Part shown: positions 53,973 to 63,081 of the stretch, piece after piece
How positions within the stretch are numbered: position 1 is the stretch's first letter
Layout of the letters: each line of letters opens with the position of its first letter
Assembly: GCF_038443385.1 (NCBI RefSeq)
Contig: NZ_CP151726.1
Span: forward strand, 6,758,001 to 6,822,000
Source: Stieleria varia
GTDB taxonomy: Bacteria; Planctomycetota; Planctomycetia; Pirellulales; Pirellulaceae
Length of the DNA: 64,000 nt
Direction of reading: 5' to 3'
The notes under the pieces: model-generated
What the model was told of the DNA's origin: nothing
Database searches by the model: none
Seen by the model: the letters and a program-made list of their open reading frames with translations, nothing else
Made by a program: the position numbers and the translations under genes

Positions 53973-54006
53973 GGCGTCTGGACCACGACGATTGCGGCGT
54001 CTGGAC
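53961..54006 (+). repeat. Tandem duplication of 23 bases at the hsp20 promoter
   Basis: Unit cacgacgattgcggcgtctg plus gac, at 53961-53983 and 53984-54006, exact. It copies the -12 element and the presumed transcript start region, but not the -24 TGG. Confidence 0.85.
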
Positions 54007-54098
54007 GACGAATGGTTGATGACGCCTTGGGGCAGGATCATGGAGCTTCAAGCGGTCCACCGAAAACTTCGTTTCGTATTCACGTTAAGGGAAAAAAG

Positions 54099-54563
54099 AT
54101 GGGCATGCTCTCACGTCAGCTTCACTCCGCTCCCAGTGCCATTGATCGTATGCGTGAGGAGTTCGATCGGGCGCTTCAGAATCTCTGGAACGGCAACGGA
54201 GAGTGGGAAGGAGCAACAAGCGTCGGCAAATGGGAACCGAGTGTCGACATTTCAGAAACCGACTCGACACTGGAGGTCAAAGTGGACTTGCCGGGTATCA
54301 AACCGGAGGACATCGACATCAGTGTCACCGACGACATGTTGACGATCAAAGGACAGCGACAAGAAGAAAAGAAGACGGAAGACAAGGAACGCAAGGTCCA
54401 CCGGGTAGAACGTCACTACGGATCGTTCTATCGCAGCATTCCACTACCACCGGGCACCAAGCCCGACGATGTGGTAGCGGAATCAGATCACGGAGTGGTC
54501 ACGATCACGTTGCCAAAGACGGAGCCGACCAAGGCCAAAAAGGTGTCGGTAAAACCCAAATAG
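54099..54563 (+). CDS. Small heat-shock protein, Hsp20/alpha-crystallin family
   Basis: 154 residues from the ATG at 54099; the frame upstream to 53865 crosses the promoter and duplication and is not coding. The N-terminal 45 residues are variable. The alpha-crystallin domain reads WEPSVDISETDSTLEVKVDLPGIKPEDIDISVTDDMLTIKG (~45-85) and RVERHYGSFYRSIPLPPG, GVVTITLPK (~110-145), with a short basic tail. It prevents aggregation of unfolded proteins in the cytoplasm. The upstream sigma-54-type site suggests activator-dependent rather than heat-sigma control. Confidence 0.92.
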   Translation: MGMLSRQLHSAPSAIDRMREEFDRALQNLWNGNGEWEGATSVGKWEPSVDISETDSTLEVKVDLPGIKPEDIDISVTDDMLTIKGQRQEEKKTEDKERKVHRVERHYGSFYRSIPLPPGTKPDDVVAESDHGVVTITLPKTEPTKAKKVSVKPK

Positions 54564-54580
54564 ACGCGAGCGTCGTTGTT

Positions 54581-54629
54581 CAAGCGGGGCTCCCCAAACC
54601 GTTGGCTGCGTATCAAGGAGCCCCGCTTG
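54581..54629. terminator. Strong hairpin after hsp20
   Basis: Arms CAAGCGGGGCTCC / GGAGCCCCGCTTG, 13 base pairs with a 23-base loop, 17 bases after the hsp20 stop. It probably ends or protects the hsp20 transcript. A second hairpin (GTAG-TGGATCTT / AAGATCC-CCGCTAC) follows at 54642-54673. The remaining bases to 54872 show nothing further. Confidence 0.55.
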
Positions 54630-54872
54630 CACGGTTTAGCCGTAGTGGATCTTGTTAAAGATCCCACCGCTACAGGATCTTCAACTACCCTAAAGATAAG
54701 CGGGACACTATCGCGTGGCGGCTGATACGCGAATCCTGTTTTCGCACGCACCCCAGCGTTTCTTTCACTCGCGTCGAACCTGAATCTCTAAACGCATCGT
54801 CAAGACAGTTGAGAAAAGCTGGCTTGATTCTCAAACAATTCGTTGACGCAGGTGCTTGCTGACGTCAACCCC

Positions 54873-57371
54873 TTACTGCGTCAAACTTTGAAACGCACTG
54901 AAATACCTTCGCCCAAACTCCTTGAGTGATGCGGTATTGAAGTGCACCAAATCGGAGTTGGCGGTGAGGCCGTCCGAGGGGACGTAACCGGTATGGGGCA
55001 TCTCCTGAGCCAACTCACGGTGGGCTGCGTCGATCTTCTTGCGTGCTTCATTCCATGGTCGCTCGGCAAACTGCCCCAGTCCTCCAATCAAGATCGGAAC
55101 GTCGCCACCGGACAGTGTTCGTAAACGCTCCAGAGTGTCTTGCAGCTTTGGCTTGTAGATCTTTGCCGCATCGTCGTTGGAATCGGATTCACCCTGATGC
55201 CACAGGATTCCTTTAACGGCCCCCGATTGCTTAGCCAACTCAATGCGTTTCGCCGCGTCGTCGTAAGGATGCGTTTTGGTGCTGGAGTGGTATCCGCCTG
55301 GTTGCCAAGCGGAGATCGGAGAACCGCCCACGGCACAAGGAATCAACCCGACCGTGACATCCGGGTTCGCCTTGGCGTACTGGATGGCAAAGGTGCGTCC
55401 CAAACCGACGCCGGCAACGGACTTGTCAAAGTGGACCGGGGCGATCGCGGGCACCCACTGGCCTGCCTTATTGAGCATCATGACGTTGGGAAACGGCTGG
55501 CGGTCTTCGTCACCCATTTTCCCTCGTCCAGCCATGTTGGACTGACCGGCCAGCACAAACAGATGCATGGGTTTGGCGGACTCCGATTCCGTGCGGACCA
55601 AGGTCACGCCGCCGAGATCGAGGTGAAACGTCGACTCGGCATCCGCCGTCAGCTTCAGCGTCTTGACCTGTGATGTGTCGGCGACTTCGATCGTCCCCAA
55701 GGACTTGCGGTCAAACTCCATCATCAGCCGAGGCTGGGAATCGGTATCCAAGTCCGGCCGAACGACGCGTTGGTGAGAAGTCAGAGCAAGTGCACCCGTT
55801 GTGGATCGATCGTCGATCGACGCCGTGACCTGAGTCCCTGCGACGCTTGCATTGGCGTGCACGATGATTTCGTAGTTTCCCGGTTGATGGAATTGCACGT
55901 CAAAGGAAACTGAGTCGGTCGGCCGAGTCCAGTTGCTGAGCCAATCGTGCGCCCATCCGTTGCCGTTGGCAAAGCCGATTTCGCCAGATGAGTGTGCTTC
56001 GACCGCCGGCAGAAACACACTCGGTACTTCCTCGTATCCCACCGGGATCGGACGCGGAGCGGTGATGATGGGCTGAACTTGCCGGTGGTGCCGATCGATG
56101 GCTGCAGAGAGTCGGTCCACGATCTCGGGGTGCTGTTTCGAAATGTCAGTCGCTTGCCCAGGGTCGGTTTGCATGTCAAACAGTTGCGTTTTGCCCTTTT
56201 CGATTGTCAATCGAAACCGCTGGTCGCGCGCGGCGGCGCGTCCAAGTTGATCGAGGTTCGCTTTGTCGGGGCGAGAAGTGATCAGCACGCGATCGGCAAA
56301 ACTCTCGTCGCTGCCGTCTTTCAACAGTCGCACCAAACTACGGCCATCCAAGGGGTGGGCCGGTTTCCAATCGATCCCGGCGAGTTCGGCAAGCGTTGGC
56401 AGCAAGTCGATGTGAGCAGCGATCTGCTGGCAGTCCTTTGCCTGAAGCTGCCCCGGCCATCGGATGAAACACGGCACGCGAACCCCGCCTTCGTGGACAC
56501 TTCCTTTGGCGCCCCTCATCCCGCCGTTGTAACGCGGTCCGTTCGGGCCGTTGTCGGTCAAGAAAACGACGATCGTGTCGTCACTGAGTTGCCGCTGTTG
56601 CAACTTGCTGAGCAAACGACCAATGTTGGCATCGATGTTTTCGACCATCGCATACACGGCAGCCGTTTTTGCGGACAGTATTCCGTCGCTGTATTTGCTG
56701 AACCACTGCTGAGAGATTTGAAAAGGTCCGTGCGGTGCGTTGTACGGGACGTAACACAGAAAAGGTCGCTCGCCTGCTTCGTCGATGAAACTCAACGCAG
56801 CGTCGGTGATCAAGTCCGTGATGTATCCCTTTGTTTCAATGGCCTTGCCGTTGAACTCCAAAATCGGATCGTCGTAAAGATTCCAGTGACCACCGCAGAA
56901 TCCATAAAACTCCTCGAAGCCTTGACCGAGTGGATGGTTGGGATACTGGGCACCGTTATGCCACTTTCCAAAACAGCCCGTGCGATAGCCTGCGTTGGCG
57001 AAAACCTCCGCCATGGTTTCTTCGTCGCCTCGCATCACCTCCAATCTTTCCGAGACACCCGCCACGCCACAACGTCCTGGATAGCGCCCCGTCAAGAGAG
57101 CGGCACGGGTCGGTGCACAGACAGGAGAAACAAAGAAACGCTGCAAACGAACGCTTTCGTGACTCAACTGATCCAAGACGGGTGTGTTGATCGAGTCGTT
57201 CGCATGGCAATGCAAATCACCCCATCCTTGATCGTCCGTCATGATCAAGAGCACGTTCGGAGGCTTGCTGGCATTGGAGGAATCGGCTGCCACGAGGGAA
57301 AACGGCAGGATCGCGGAAACCAATCCAAGCAGCATGCCGAGTCGTCCGGCAAGAATGAGCGTTGATGTCAT
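54873..57371 (-). CDS. Sulfatase fused to a carbohydrate-binding-like and a sialate-O-acetylesterase-like domain
   Basis: 832 residues. Signal peptide (MTSTLILAGRLGMLLGLVSAILPFSLVAA), then a formylglycine sulfatase (residues ~37-470): LLIMTDDQGWGDLHCHAN (metal Asp pair), VCAPTRAALLTGRYPGRCGV with C-x-P-T-R, FLTDNGPNGPRYNGGMRG, VHEGGVRVPCFIRWPG. Residues ~475-610 are beta-rich (GNYEIIVHANASVAGTQVTASID), like the carbohydrate-binding appendages of other sulfatases. The last ~220 residues are an SGNH-type esterase: MHLFVLAGQSNMAGRGK (block I with GQSN), IPCAVGGSPISAW and ILWHQGESD (block III type with GES), as in the sialate O-acetylesterase group. One exported enzyme could thus remove both sulfate and acetyl groups from an algal polysaccharide. 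Confidence 0.9.
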   Translation of the reverse strand: MTSTLILAGRLGMLLGLVSAILPFSLVAADSSNASKPPNVLLIMTDDQGWGDLHCHANDSINTPVLDQLSHESVRLQRFFVSPVCAPTRAALLTGRYPGRCGVAGVSERLEVMRGDEETMAEVFANAGYRTGCFGKWHNGAQYPNHPLGQGFEEFYGFCGGHWNLYDDPILEFNGKAIETKGYITDLITDAALSFIDEAGERPFLCYVPYNAPHGPFQISQQWFSKYSDGILSAKTAAVYAMVENIDANIGRLLSKLQQRQLSDDTIVVFLTDNGPNGPRYNGGMRGAKGSVHEGGVRVPCFIRWPGQLQAKDCQQIAAHIDLLPTLAELAGIDWKPAHPLDGRSLVRLLKDGSDESFADRVLITSRPDKANLDQLGRAAARDQRFRLTIEKGKTQLFDMQTDPGQATDISKQHPEIVDRLSAAIDRHHRQVQPIITAPRPIPVGYEEVPSVFLPAVEAHSSGEIGFANGNGWAHDWLSNWTRPTDSVSFDVQFHQPGNYEIIVHANASVAGTQVTASIDDRSTTGALALTSHQRVVRPDLDTDSQPRLMMEFDRKSLGTIEVADTSQVKTLKLTADAESTFHLDLGGVTLVRTESESAKPMHLFVLAGQSNMAGRGKMGDEDRQPFPNVMMLNKAGQWVPAIAPVHFDKSVAGVGLGRTFAIQYAKANPDVTVGLIPCAVGGSPISAWQPGGYHSSTKTHPYDDAAKRIELAKQSGAVKGILWHQGESDSNDDAAKIYKPKLQDTLERLRTLSGGDVPILIGGLGQFAERPWNEARKKIDAAHRELAQEMPHTGYVPSDGLTANSDLVHFNTASLKEFGRRYFSAFQSLTQ

Positions 57372-57752
57372 GTTGAGTTCTTTCTCTGGCGAATCCCGCT
57401 ACGGGGCGCTAAGTACGTCAGTCTTTCCAGACTGACATTCAGGGGAGTACGTCAGTCTTTCCAGACTGACATTCAGGGGTACGTCAGCCTGGAAAGGCTG
57501 ACGTACTTGTTACGGGGTGCGGATAAGTTTAACGGTTGTATCAGAAGTGAACTGAGGAATGTTTCGATTCGACCAGCCGAGCCGATCGAGTCGATCCTCA
57601 CTGCACAAGGCATTCACACACCGCCAAACACCGCACGGACGCGAGCTTTGGCGCCCCCCCCATTGTATCTGGACAAACACGTTGAATGAGCCGCGTTTGC
57701 GGTGAGACGATTCGCGTGAAATATCCAGAATCTGGGTGCTGTCCAATACTTC
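57372..57752. repeat. Intergenic region with three tandem hairpins
   Basis: 57417-57436 and 57451-57470 are two copies of GTCAGTCTTTCCAGACTGAC within a repeated tacgtcag...attcagggg unit; 57483-57502 is the related GTCAGCCTGGAAAGGCTGAC in the opposite sense of the loop. The same hairpin stands at 39778-39797. Just before them, tctggcgaatcccgctac (57384-57401) matches the right arm of the hairpin at 26259-26302. The last ~250 bases should hold the promoter of the TolC-family gene. Confidence 0.8.
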
Positions 57753-59414
57753 ATGAAACTCTCGCTGCGCATGGATGCCATGAGAATCAAACGTAAACGC
57801 CTGTCTCTATCGTGTTTCATCGCCTCCGGTCTGCTGGTTGCGGGTGGATGCACGAGTGTTGGTCAATATTCTCACGGCCATGCCAAGACGGCGGCGGTAA
57901 GCCCACCTGCTGGATCCCTAGCGGTCGCTTCCTCCGAATCGACGGAGACATCGGATTCCTCATCGGATCTCGACTCGTCCTTGATCAACACTGTTGCGTA
58001 CCATCTTGATGGTGACGGCGACTCGACGAAAGGCACCGCCAGTGATTCCATTCCCTCAGTTTCAGATTCTGGGGTGGAGAAACTACCGAAAGCGGTTGCT
58101 GCAGGACAAGAAGCAGCGAGAGGCAGCCTTTCCTTGGATTTCTCAACCGAATCCGAAATGAACCTTGGGTCGTTGATCCCGATCCGCATCGCGCCGGACG
58201 TCAGCTACACGCTTGCAGACTTGGAGCAACTGGCGCTCAACAACAATCCATCGCTCACCGCGGCATCGTCGTTGACGAACAAGTCCGCGGGACTTCGTCA
58301 ACAAGTCGGAGTGCGTCCCAACCCGACCCTGGGTTACTTTGGTCAACAGATTGCCGATCGCAACACCGATCAGCACGGCGTGTTCGTGGAACAGGAATTC
58401 GTCCGCGGAAATAAACTCGCACTGAATCGACAAGTGCTCGCGCACACCACGAGTGCACAACGTTGGGAGATGCAGTCACAGCGATATCGCGTACTGACGG
58501 ACGTCCGCACGCGGTTCTATGAAGCCGTTGCGGCACAGCGACAATTCGAGGCCACGGTGGAGTTCAGCCAAGTGGCTCGACGGGGCGTACAAGTCGCCGA
58601 GGATCGTCGCGAAGCTGAGGAAGGAAGCTTGGTGGAATTGCTGCAGTCGCAAACGTTGTTGAGCGAGATCACGCTGGCCGCAGAGCAGGCCGAAGTGGCG
58701 TATCGCGGTGCTTGGCAAGATTTGGCTGCCATCGCCGGATTGGATGATCCGATGCCGGCAAACCTTGTCACCGAGTTGCCATCGACCTCGATCACACCGA
58801 GCTGGGACGATCGTTACGCCCAGATCCTGGCTGAGAGCCCAGAGCTTTCTGTGGCCAATGCACTCGTCTGCGAAAAGCGAGCGTTGCTGAGTCGCCAGCA
58901 AGTGCAAATGGTCCCCAATGTGACGGCACAGTTGGGCGCTGGCTACGACCGCGGTACGGACAACGGCATGCTCAACGTGCAAGTCTCCGCACCGATTCCG
59001 GTTTGGAACAAGAATTCGGGAAACATTTCCGCCGCTTACGCGGATTATGTCCAAGCGATCGAGAACGTCAAGCGAATCGAACAAGCCATCAAGTCGCGAT
59101 TGGCAAGAGCTGCGCAAGACTACGACTCGGCATTGGCCGCGGTCCGCAAGTACGAGCAAGAAATCATTCCACAAGCAAAGAAGAGTCTTGAGCTGAGCGA
59201 AGAAGCGTACCGTGCCGGAGAACTGGAGTTCCTGCAAGTCCTGATCGTCCGCCGCAGTTTCTACGAGTCGACGATCCGGCAAATCGCCGCACAGGGTCAG
59301 CTGGCCCAAGCCGGAGCGAGGGTGGACGGTTTGCTGCTGACCGGCGGATTGGACTCGCCAACGGACTATACCGACGGCGACGGAATCCGCGGTGCGTCCT
59401 TCGGCGGACAGTAA
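57753..59414 (+). CDS. TolC-family outer membrane efflux protein
   Basis: 553 residues. A hydrophobic N-terminus runs to GLLVAGGCTSVGQ, a possible but imperfect lipoprotein site. A ~100-residue Ser-Asp-rich linker follows, unusual for the family, then the outer membrane efflux fold with its two repeats: YTLADLEQLALNNNPSLTAASS (~165) and, further on, DDRYAQILAESPELSVANALVCEKRALLSRQQV (~350), with long helices such as RLARAAQDYDSALAAVRKYEQEIIPQAKKSLELSEEAYRAGELEFLQVL near 430-490. The type matches CusC/CzcC-like channels working with RND or ABC pumps. No pump gene is visible on either side, so the partner is unlinked or beyond the window. Confidence 0.9.
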   Translation: MKLSLRMDAMRIKRKRLSLSCFIASGLLVAGGCTSVGQYSHGHAKTAAVSPPAGSLAVASSESTETSDSSSDLDSSLINTVAYHLDGDGDSTKGTASDSIPSVSDSGVEKLPKAVAAGQEAARGSLSLDFSTESEMNLGSLIPIRIAPDVSYTLADLEQLALNNNPSLTAASSLTNKSAGLRQQVGVRPNPTLGYFGQQIADRNTDQHGVFVEQEFVRGNKLALNRQVLAHTTSAQRWEMQSQRYRVLTDVRTRFYEAVAAQRQFEATVEFSQVARRGVQVAEDRREAEEGSLVELLQSQTLLSEITLAAEQAEVAYRGAWQDLAAIAGLDDPMPANLVTELPSTSITPSWDDRYAQILAESPELSVANALVCEKRALLSRQQVQMVPNVTAQLGAGYDRGTDNGMLNVQVSAPIPVWNKNSGNISAAYADYVQAIENVKRIEQAIKSRLARAAQDYDSALAAVRKYEQEIIPQAKKSLELSEEAYRAGELEFLQVLIVRRSFYESTIRQIAAQGQLAQAGARVDGLLLTGGLDSPTDYTDGDGIRGASFGGQ

Positions 59415-60101
59415 AAAAGTTTTAGTCGCAACACCGTTCAATGAGTTGCGTATTCCAATTAGTCGCAGGCCTGTCCGCGCAAGTCAACGATTGGAAGTGG
59501 CATAACGCTTGGCGGGGCACGCTATCGACTTGGAAAGTCGAGCGACGATTGTCGTTCGACTTTCCAAGTCGAAAACGAACACCAACAGACGGCCAAACAA
59601 AAATCATACGCGATCCAGTTGCGTTTGACCCGTAGCCGAAGGCGTAGGCGGAAGCGGCGTCTGAGTTTGCGGTGCAATCCGGTTGGTTGCGGCGATGACG
59701 CCTGCGGCTAGTCGTTAAACGACGTCCACTGACACCTCCCCCAAGGAACGAGACTGCTGATTTAGTGAGCCGCAAGGCGCTAGCCGCGGGCCTAATGGTG
59801 TTGACGGAACCCTTCGAAGCCCGTGGCTAGCGCCATCGGCTCACAGACACAATGCAACACGATTAAATCAGCAGTCTCGGAACATGGGGGAGGTCGAGCA
59901 GAGCCGTCCAGGCGAATGCGAGGGAGGGGGCAATGCGCACCGTTTGGGCATTTGAACTCGTTTTTCCCAGCGTAGGCCCCCTCCCGGATCTTGCTTCGCT
60001 CGATCCGACCTCCACCAGCTGCGCCGGGAGAGGTGACAGAAACTTGCGCAAGCGTCACAGTGCCACAACGCCAAATTTTGAACAGCCCAGCACTCGCCTA
60101 G
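59415..60101. repeat. Repeat-rich intergenic region
   Basis: Holds a second copy of piece Y with its hairpin (59469-59572), a divergent relative of palindrome P (59765-59844; arms gtgagccg...gctagccgcggg and complement, still with CTAG in both arms), a second copy of piece X (59891-59923), a hairpin-rich stretch with ggaggggg / cccctcc (59926-59995), and a solo R module of the modular repeat (60012-60090). No gene. Short open frames across it come from the repeats. Confidence 0.8.
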
Positions 60102-60201
60102 CCCGGATTATGAAAAACAATCTGCATTTCCCAACGATGTCACAACTCATTGTCAAGAATCTGTTTGCGCTAAAATCTAACATCCTCATGAATAATCCGG
60201 C
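60102..60201. mobile_element. 100-bp MITE of IS1380 type abutting the dnaJ stop
   Basis: Left end CCCGGATTATGAAAAAC, right end complement GCCGGATTATTCATGAGG; flanked by CTAG at 60098-60101 and 60202-60205. The right-hand CTAG contains the TAG stop codon of the J-protein gene and the last base of its final codon. No coding capacity. Same end type as the 175-bp MITE at 30471. Confidence 0.75.
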
Positions 60202-61167
60202 CTAGAAATGCAGGCCTTCACGAAGCGCCACCTGGTTGGCTTCGTCAAACTGCTTGATCAACTCGGCGGATGCTTCGTCGATCGAATCGGGCAGTTGGAT
60301 TTGTAGCGTGACGATCAGGTCGCCGGCGGTGCCGTCTGACTGTTTGACACCCTGACCCTTCAATCGCAATTTCTTTCCGCTGCTGGATGCCGCCGGTATG
60401 TTCAGTGTGACGGTCCCCGAAGGCGTGGGAACGTCGATCGACGCACCCAAGACGGCTTCGGCAACCGAGATCGGCAACGTCAGTTCGAGATTCTTGCCGA
60501 TACGACGGAAATGCGGATGCGGCGAGACTTTGATCAAGAGAATCAAGTCGCCCGCCTCGCCGCCGTTGAGCGACGGTCCGCCTTGATTGCGAAGTCGAAT
60601 CTTGGCACCGTTCTCGATTCCCGGCGGGATCGTCACAGCGATCTTTTCTTGACTGCCGCTACCGCGACTGATGTAGAACTCCGTCTTGCCGCCTCGAACG
60701 GCCGTCTCCAGAGGCAGCTCCAGTTCGTGCCTCAAGTTGCCGCCTTTGGCCGGTGGTGCGGGGCGTCGAGCTCTGCCCGCGCCTGCTCCACCGCGTTGTT
60801 GTCCCAGAATCTGTTCAAAGAAATCGCTGAATCCGCCTTCGAATCCTCCGCCAGCTCCGCCGCCTGAGCGACCACCGAAAATCTGCTCCAGGTCCAAACC
60901 GTCAAAACTTGCCCCACCAGCACCGGGATGAAATCCGCCCCCGCGAATCTTTTCAAAATCGGCACCGTAACGATCATAGGCGGCGCGTTTTTCCTCGTCA
61001 CTCAGGACATCGTAGGCTTCCTGAATCCGCTTGAATTTGTCGTGCGCTTTATCATTCGGGTTCTTGTCTGGGTGATACTTGATCGCCAGCTTGCGATGAG
61101 CCTTTTTGATTTCGTCCAGCGTTGCGTCTCGGCCCACGCCAAGGGTTTGATACAGGTCTTCAGCCAC
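60202..61167 (-). CDS. J-domain co-chaperone, CbpA-type DnaJ
   Basis: 321 residues from the GTG at 61167 ([19 protein letters not shown]); an upstream TTG at 61260 would add 31 residues but the chain before MAEDLYQ looks unlike the family. J domain at 1-70 with the HPD motif ([30 protein letters not shown]). A Gly-rich linker (~85-140) and the C-terminal peptide-binding domains ([56 protein letters not shown]) follow; the Cys-rich zinc domain of classic DnaJ is absent, as in CbpA. It stimulates a DnaK/Hsp70 in the cytoplasm. Its stop codon lies in the target duplication of the adjacent MITE. Confidence 0.9.
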   Translation of the reverse strand: MAEDLYQTLGVGRDATLDEIKKAHRKLAIKYHPDKNPNDKAHDKFKRIQEAYDVLSDEEKRAAYDRYGADFEKIRGGGFHPGAGGASFDGLDLEQIFGGRSGGGAGGGFEGGFSDFFEQILGQQRGGAGAGRARRPAPPAKGGNLRHELELPLETAVRGGKTEFYISRGSGSQEKIAVTIPPGIENGAKIRLRNQGGPSLNGGEAGDLILLIKVSPHPHFRRIGKNLELTLPISVAEAVLGASIDVPTPSGTVTLNIPAASSSGKKLRLKGQGVKQSDGTAGDLIVTLQIQLPDSIDEASAELIKQFDEANQVALREGLHF

Positions 61168-61350
61168 GGAGTCGTCTGCTATGGGATGTTCTTGAGTCAA
61201 AAAGCCTTGAGCCGAGTACTCGGCATCTTTCGTCGGCACATACGGAGTGCGAATTGCCAAATTGGCATATCGGTGATTGTCACGCCATGGGTAGCAAATG
61301 TCGATCCAACTGGCAATATTCTAATGTTCATCGGCAAAACCCTGTGAACA

Positions 61351-63081
61351 ATGCTGCCGAGCGCCCGATTCAGCGAACGAATCAATGTCCCACGATCGAG
61401 GAAGTGGTCGATGCGGAAACTTATGTTTTGCGAAGAATTTGACTCGAATCCGTCCCTCGCTGCTCCAGCATCTGCGTCGATGAAGTCGGCTGGAAGACCG
61501 TGGTTTAGCTTGGTTGCCAAAGCCTGGAGTGGCGTCGCGTGCCGGTGCGGCGTCGTTTGCCTCGTCGCGACGACATGGGTAAGTTCCGCCTGTGGCGCCA
61601 ATGGAACGCTGACGTTCACGGCGGACGACAAAGCCACCGGGGCATCGACCATCACGCGGATGGAGCTTTGGCGGGGCACACCGACCGGCAAGACCACTCC
61701 GGTGCGTCGCACCGTGCCGGCCGGCATTGGAGTCGTCTTGGATCGTAGCGTTGAATTGACGATGCCAGACGGCCCGTACCATTTTCGACTCATCCGCGGC
61801 CCCGAGTATCGTATCGTCACCGGCACGTTCACGTTGGAACCGACGAGCTTGGATGAAAAGAACGTACAACTGCCACGCATGGTCGACATGTTGTCCGAGG
61901 GCTGGACAAGTGGCGACTGCATGGTGGTGGCCTCGGAGAACAGTTTGCCGCTGCGGATGGCTTCGGAGGACTTGCACGTTGCTTCGGTGATGGGGCATCA
62001 AGACGCCAAACCGATCCCCTATCGCGACGCGGACTATGACATCGGTGGCGAACCGAAGTGGATCCGCGAGGACGTGTCGCACCACGACGGACTCGCGTTT
62101 TATGGCCTCGGTCCCGAGACCTGGAATTCCATCAGTGCCGCTGACACGATCAGCACACGACGACTTGTGATCGCATCGGAACGTAGCAATGAGGAGAACA
62201 CTATTCAGATCGGCGTCGAGAATCCCTTTGCTTGGGAGCTACCCGTCTGGCTTGCCAGTTCACGTATCAACGGTTTCTTTCTGATGGGTGACTGGTTGCG
62301 ATTGGATCGAAAAATCCTCAAAGTCGCTGAAGGTCGCGGGCCGCAAAACGTTGGGTTCGGTGATGGTCAGCAGTTGGGACGCTATGCCGAAGAAATCTAT
62401 CGCAACATCTTGGATGCAGGTATCCGAATGCCTCCTTTGGCCGGTGGCGGTTCCGCATCCAACGGCACACCGGTCGGCTACAACCGTTTGTACGTGACCT
62501 TGCCGAGCGACGCACCGAGCGATCATGACGTCAGTGATCCCTTGGCGGTCACCGACGCACAGCAATGGTGGTCAGGCGTCTGGCGAGGCAACAGCGTCGC
62601 TACGAATGGCCCGATGCTGCGTCCAAAACTCGCCGGCAAGCTGCCCGGCCATGTGTTCACCGGCTCTGCCGGCACCACTTTGCAGCTACAGCCGGAACTG
62701 GAGCTGGCGGTTCGTGACCCGGTCGAGTATTTGGAGGTGATTCATAACGGACGTGTTCATTACAGCGCACGCCTGAAAGAGTTTGCCGAAGCCGGCGGAC
62801 GCATTCCGATGATCGAGACCGATCAGAGCGGGTGGGTGTTCATCCGCGTCGTGACGTTGCACGAAGACCATTATCGCGCGGCCGTCAGCGCCCCGTGGTA
62901 CGTCGAGATCAACGGCCGCCCACGTGTTTCCAAACGGAGCGTGGAGTTCTTTCAAAAATGGCTGGCCGATTACGAAGCCAAGTTGGTTGCCCTGCCACCT
63001 GAACGTTTGGCCGAGCACGCACCCTTTATTCGGGCTGCACGGACTTTCTGGCAAGCCAAAGCGGAAGTCGCAGTGGAGTGA
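61351..63081 (+). CDS. Exported PHP-like (CehA/McbA-type) protein lacking the first metal-binding histidines
   Basis: 576 residues from the first ATG; the ATG at 61480 (MKSAGRPWFSLVAKAWSGV) gives a more regular signal peptide. A beta-rich N-terminal domain (~85-175) precedes a segment that in CehA/McbA-type proteins reads SGDLHxHR...MxAEDLHVA; here it reads SGDCMVVASENSLPLRMASEDLHVA, so both histidines of the HxH motif are gone. Downstream segments are well kept: NPFAWELPVWLASSRINGF, RYAEEIYRNILDAGIRMPPLAG, GTPVGYNRLYVTL and SVATNGPMLRPKLAGKLPGHVF. It is therefore a recognisable but probably non-catalytic family member. Diverges from the J-protein gene. Confidence 0.75.
   Translation: MLPSARFSERINVPRSRKWSMRKLMFCEEFDSNPSLAAPASASMKSAGRPWFSLVAKAWSGVACRCGVVCLVATTWVSSACGANGTLTFTADDKATGASTITRMELWRGTPTGKTTPVRRTVPAGIGVVLDRSVELTMPDGPYHFRLIRGPEYRIVTGTFTLEPTSLDEKNVQLPRMVDMLSEGWTSGDCMVVASENSLPLRMASEDLHVASVMGHQDAKPIPYRDADYDIGGEPKWIREDVSHHDGLAFYGLGPETWNSISAADTISTRRLVIASERSNEENTIQIGVENPFAWELPVWLASSRINGFFLMGDWLRLDRKILKVAEGRGPQNVGFGDGQQLGRYAEEIYRNILDAGIRMPPLAGGGSASNGTPVGYNRLYVTLPSDAPSDHDVSDPLAVTDAQQWWSGVWRGNSVATNGPMLRPKLAGKLPGHVFTGSAGTTLQLQPELELAVRDPVEYLEVIHNGRVHYSARLKEFAEAGGRIPMIETDQSGWVFIRVVTLHEDHYRAAVSAPWYVEINGRPRVSKRSVEFFQKWLADYEAKLVALPPERLAEHAPFIRAARTFWQAKAEVAVE

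Larger units (their letters stand above)
53610..54098. other. Intergenic region with sigma-54 site and a 23-base tandem duplication
   Basis: 489 bases between the DksA-type gene (minus) and the hsp20 start (plus). Apart from the sigma-54 site and its duplication it holds repeated short motifs, such as atgacgcacagt and atgacacacagt near 53775 and 53843, and gtgccat several times in 53745-53865. No credible gene. Confidence 0.5.

Noticed and set aside
55992-57365. 457-codon frame antisense to the sulfatase-esterase gene
   Set aside because: Composition is that of a mirror frame in GC-rich coding DNA (many Arg, His, Val, Gly); no motif; the opposite strand has a clear enzyme.
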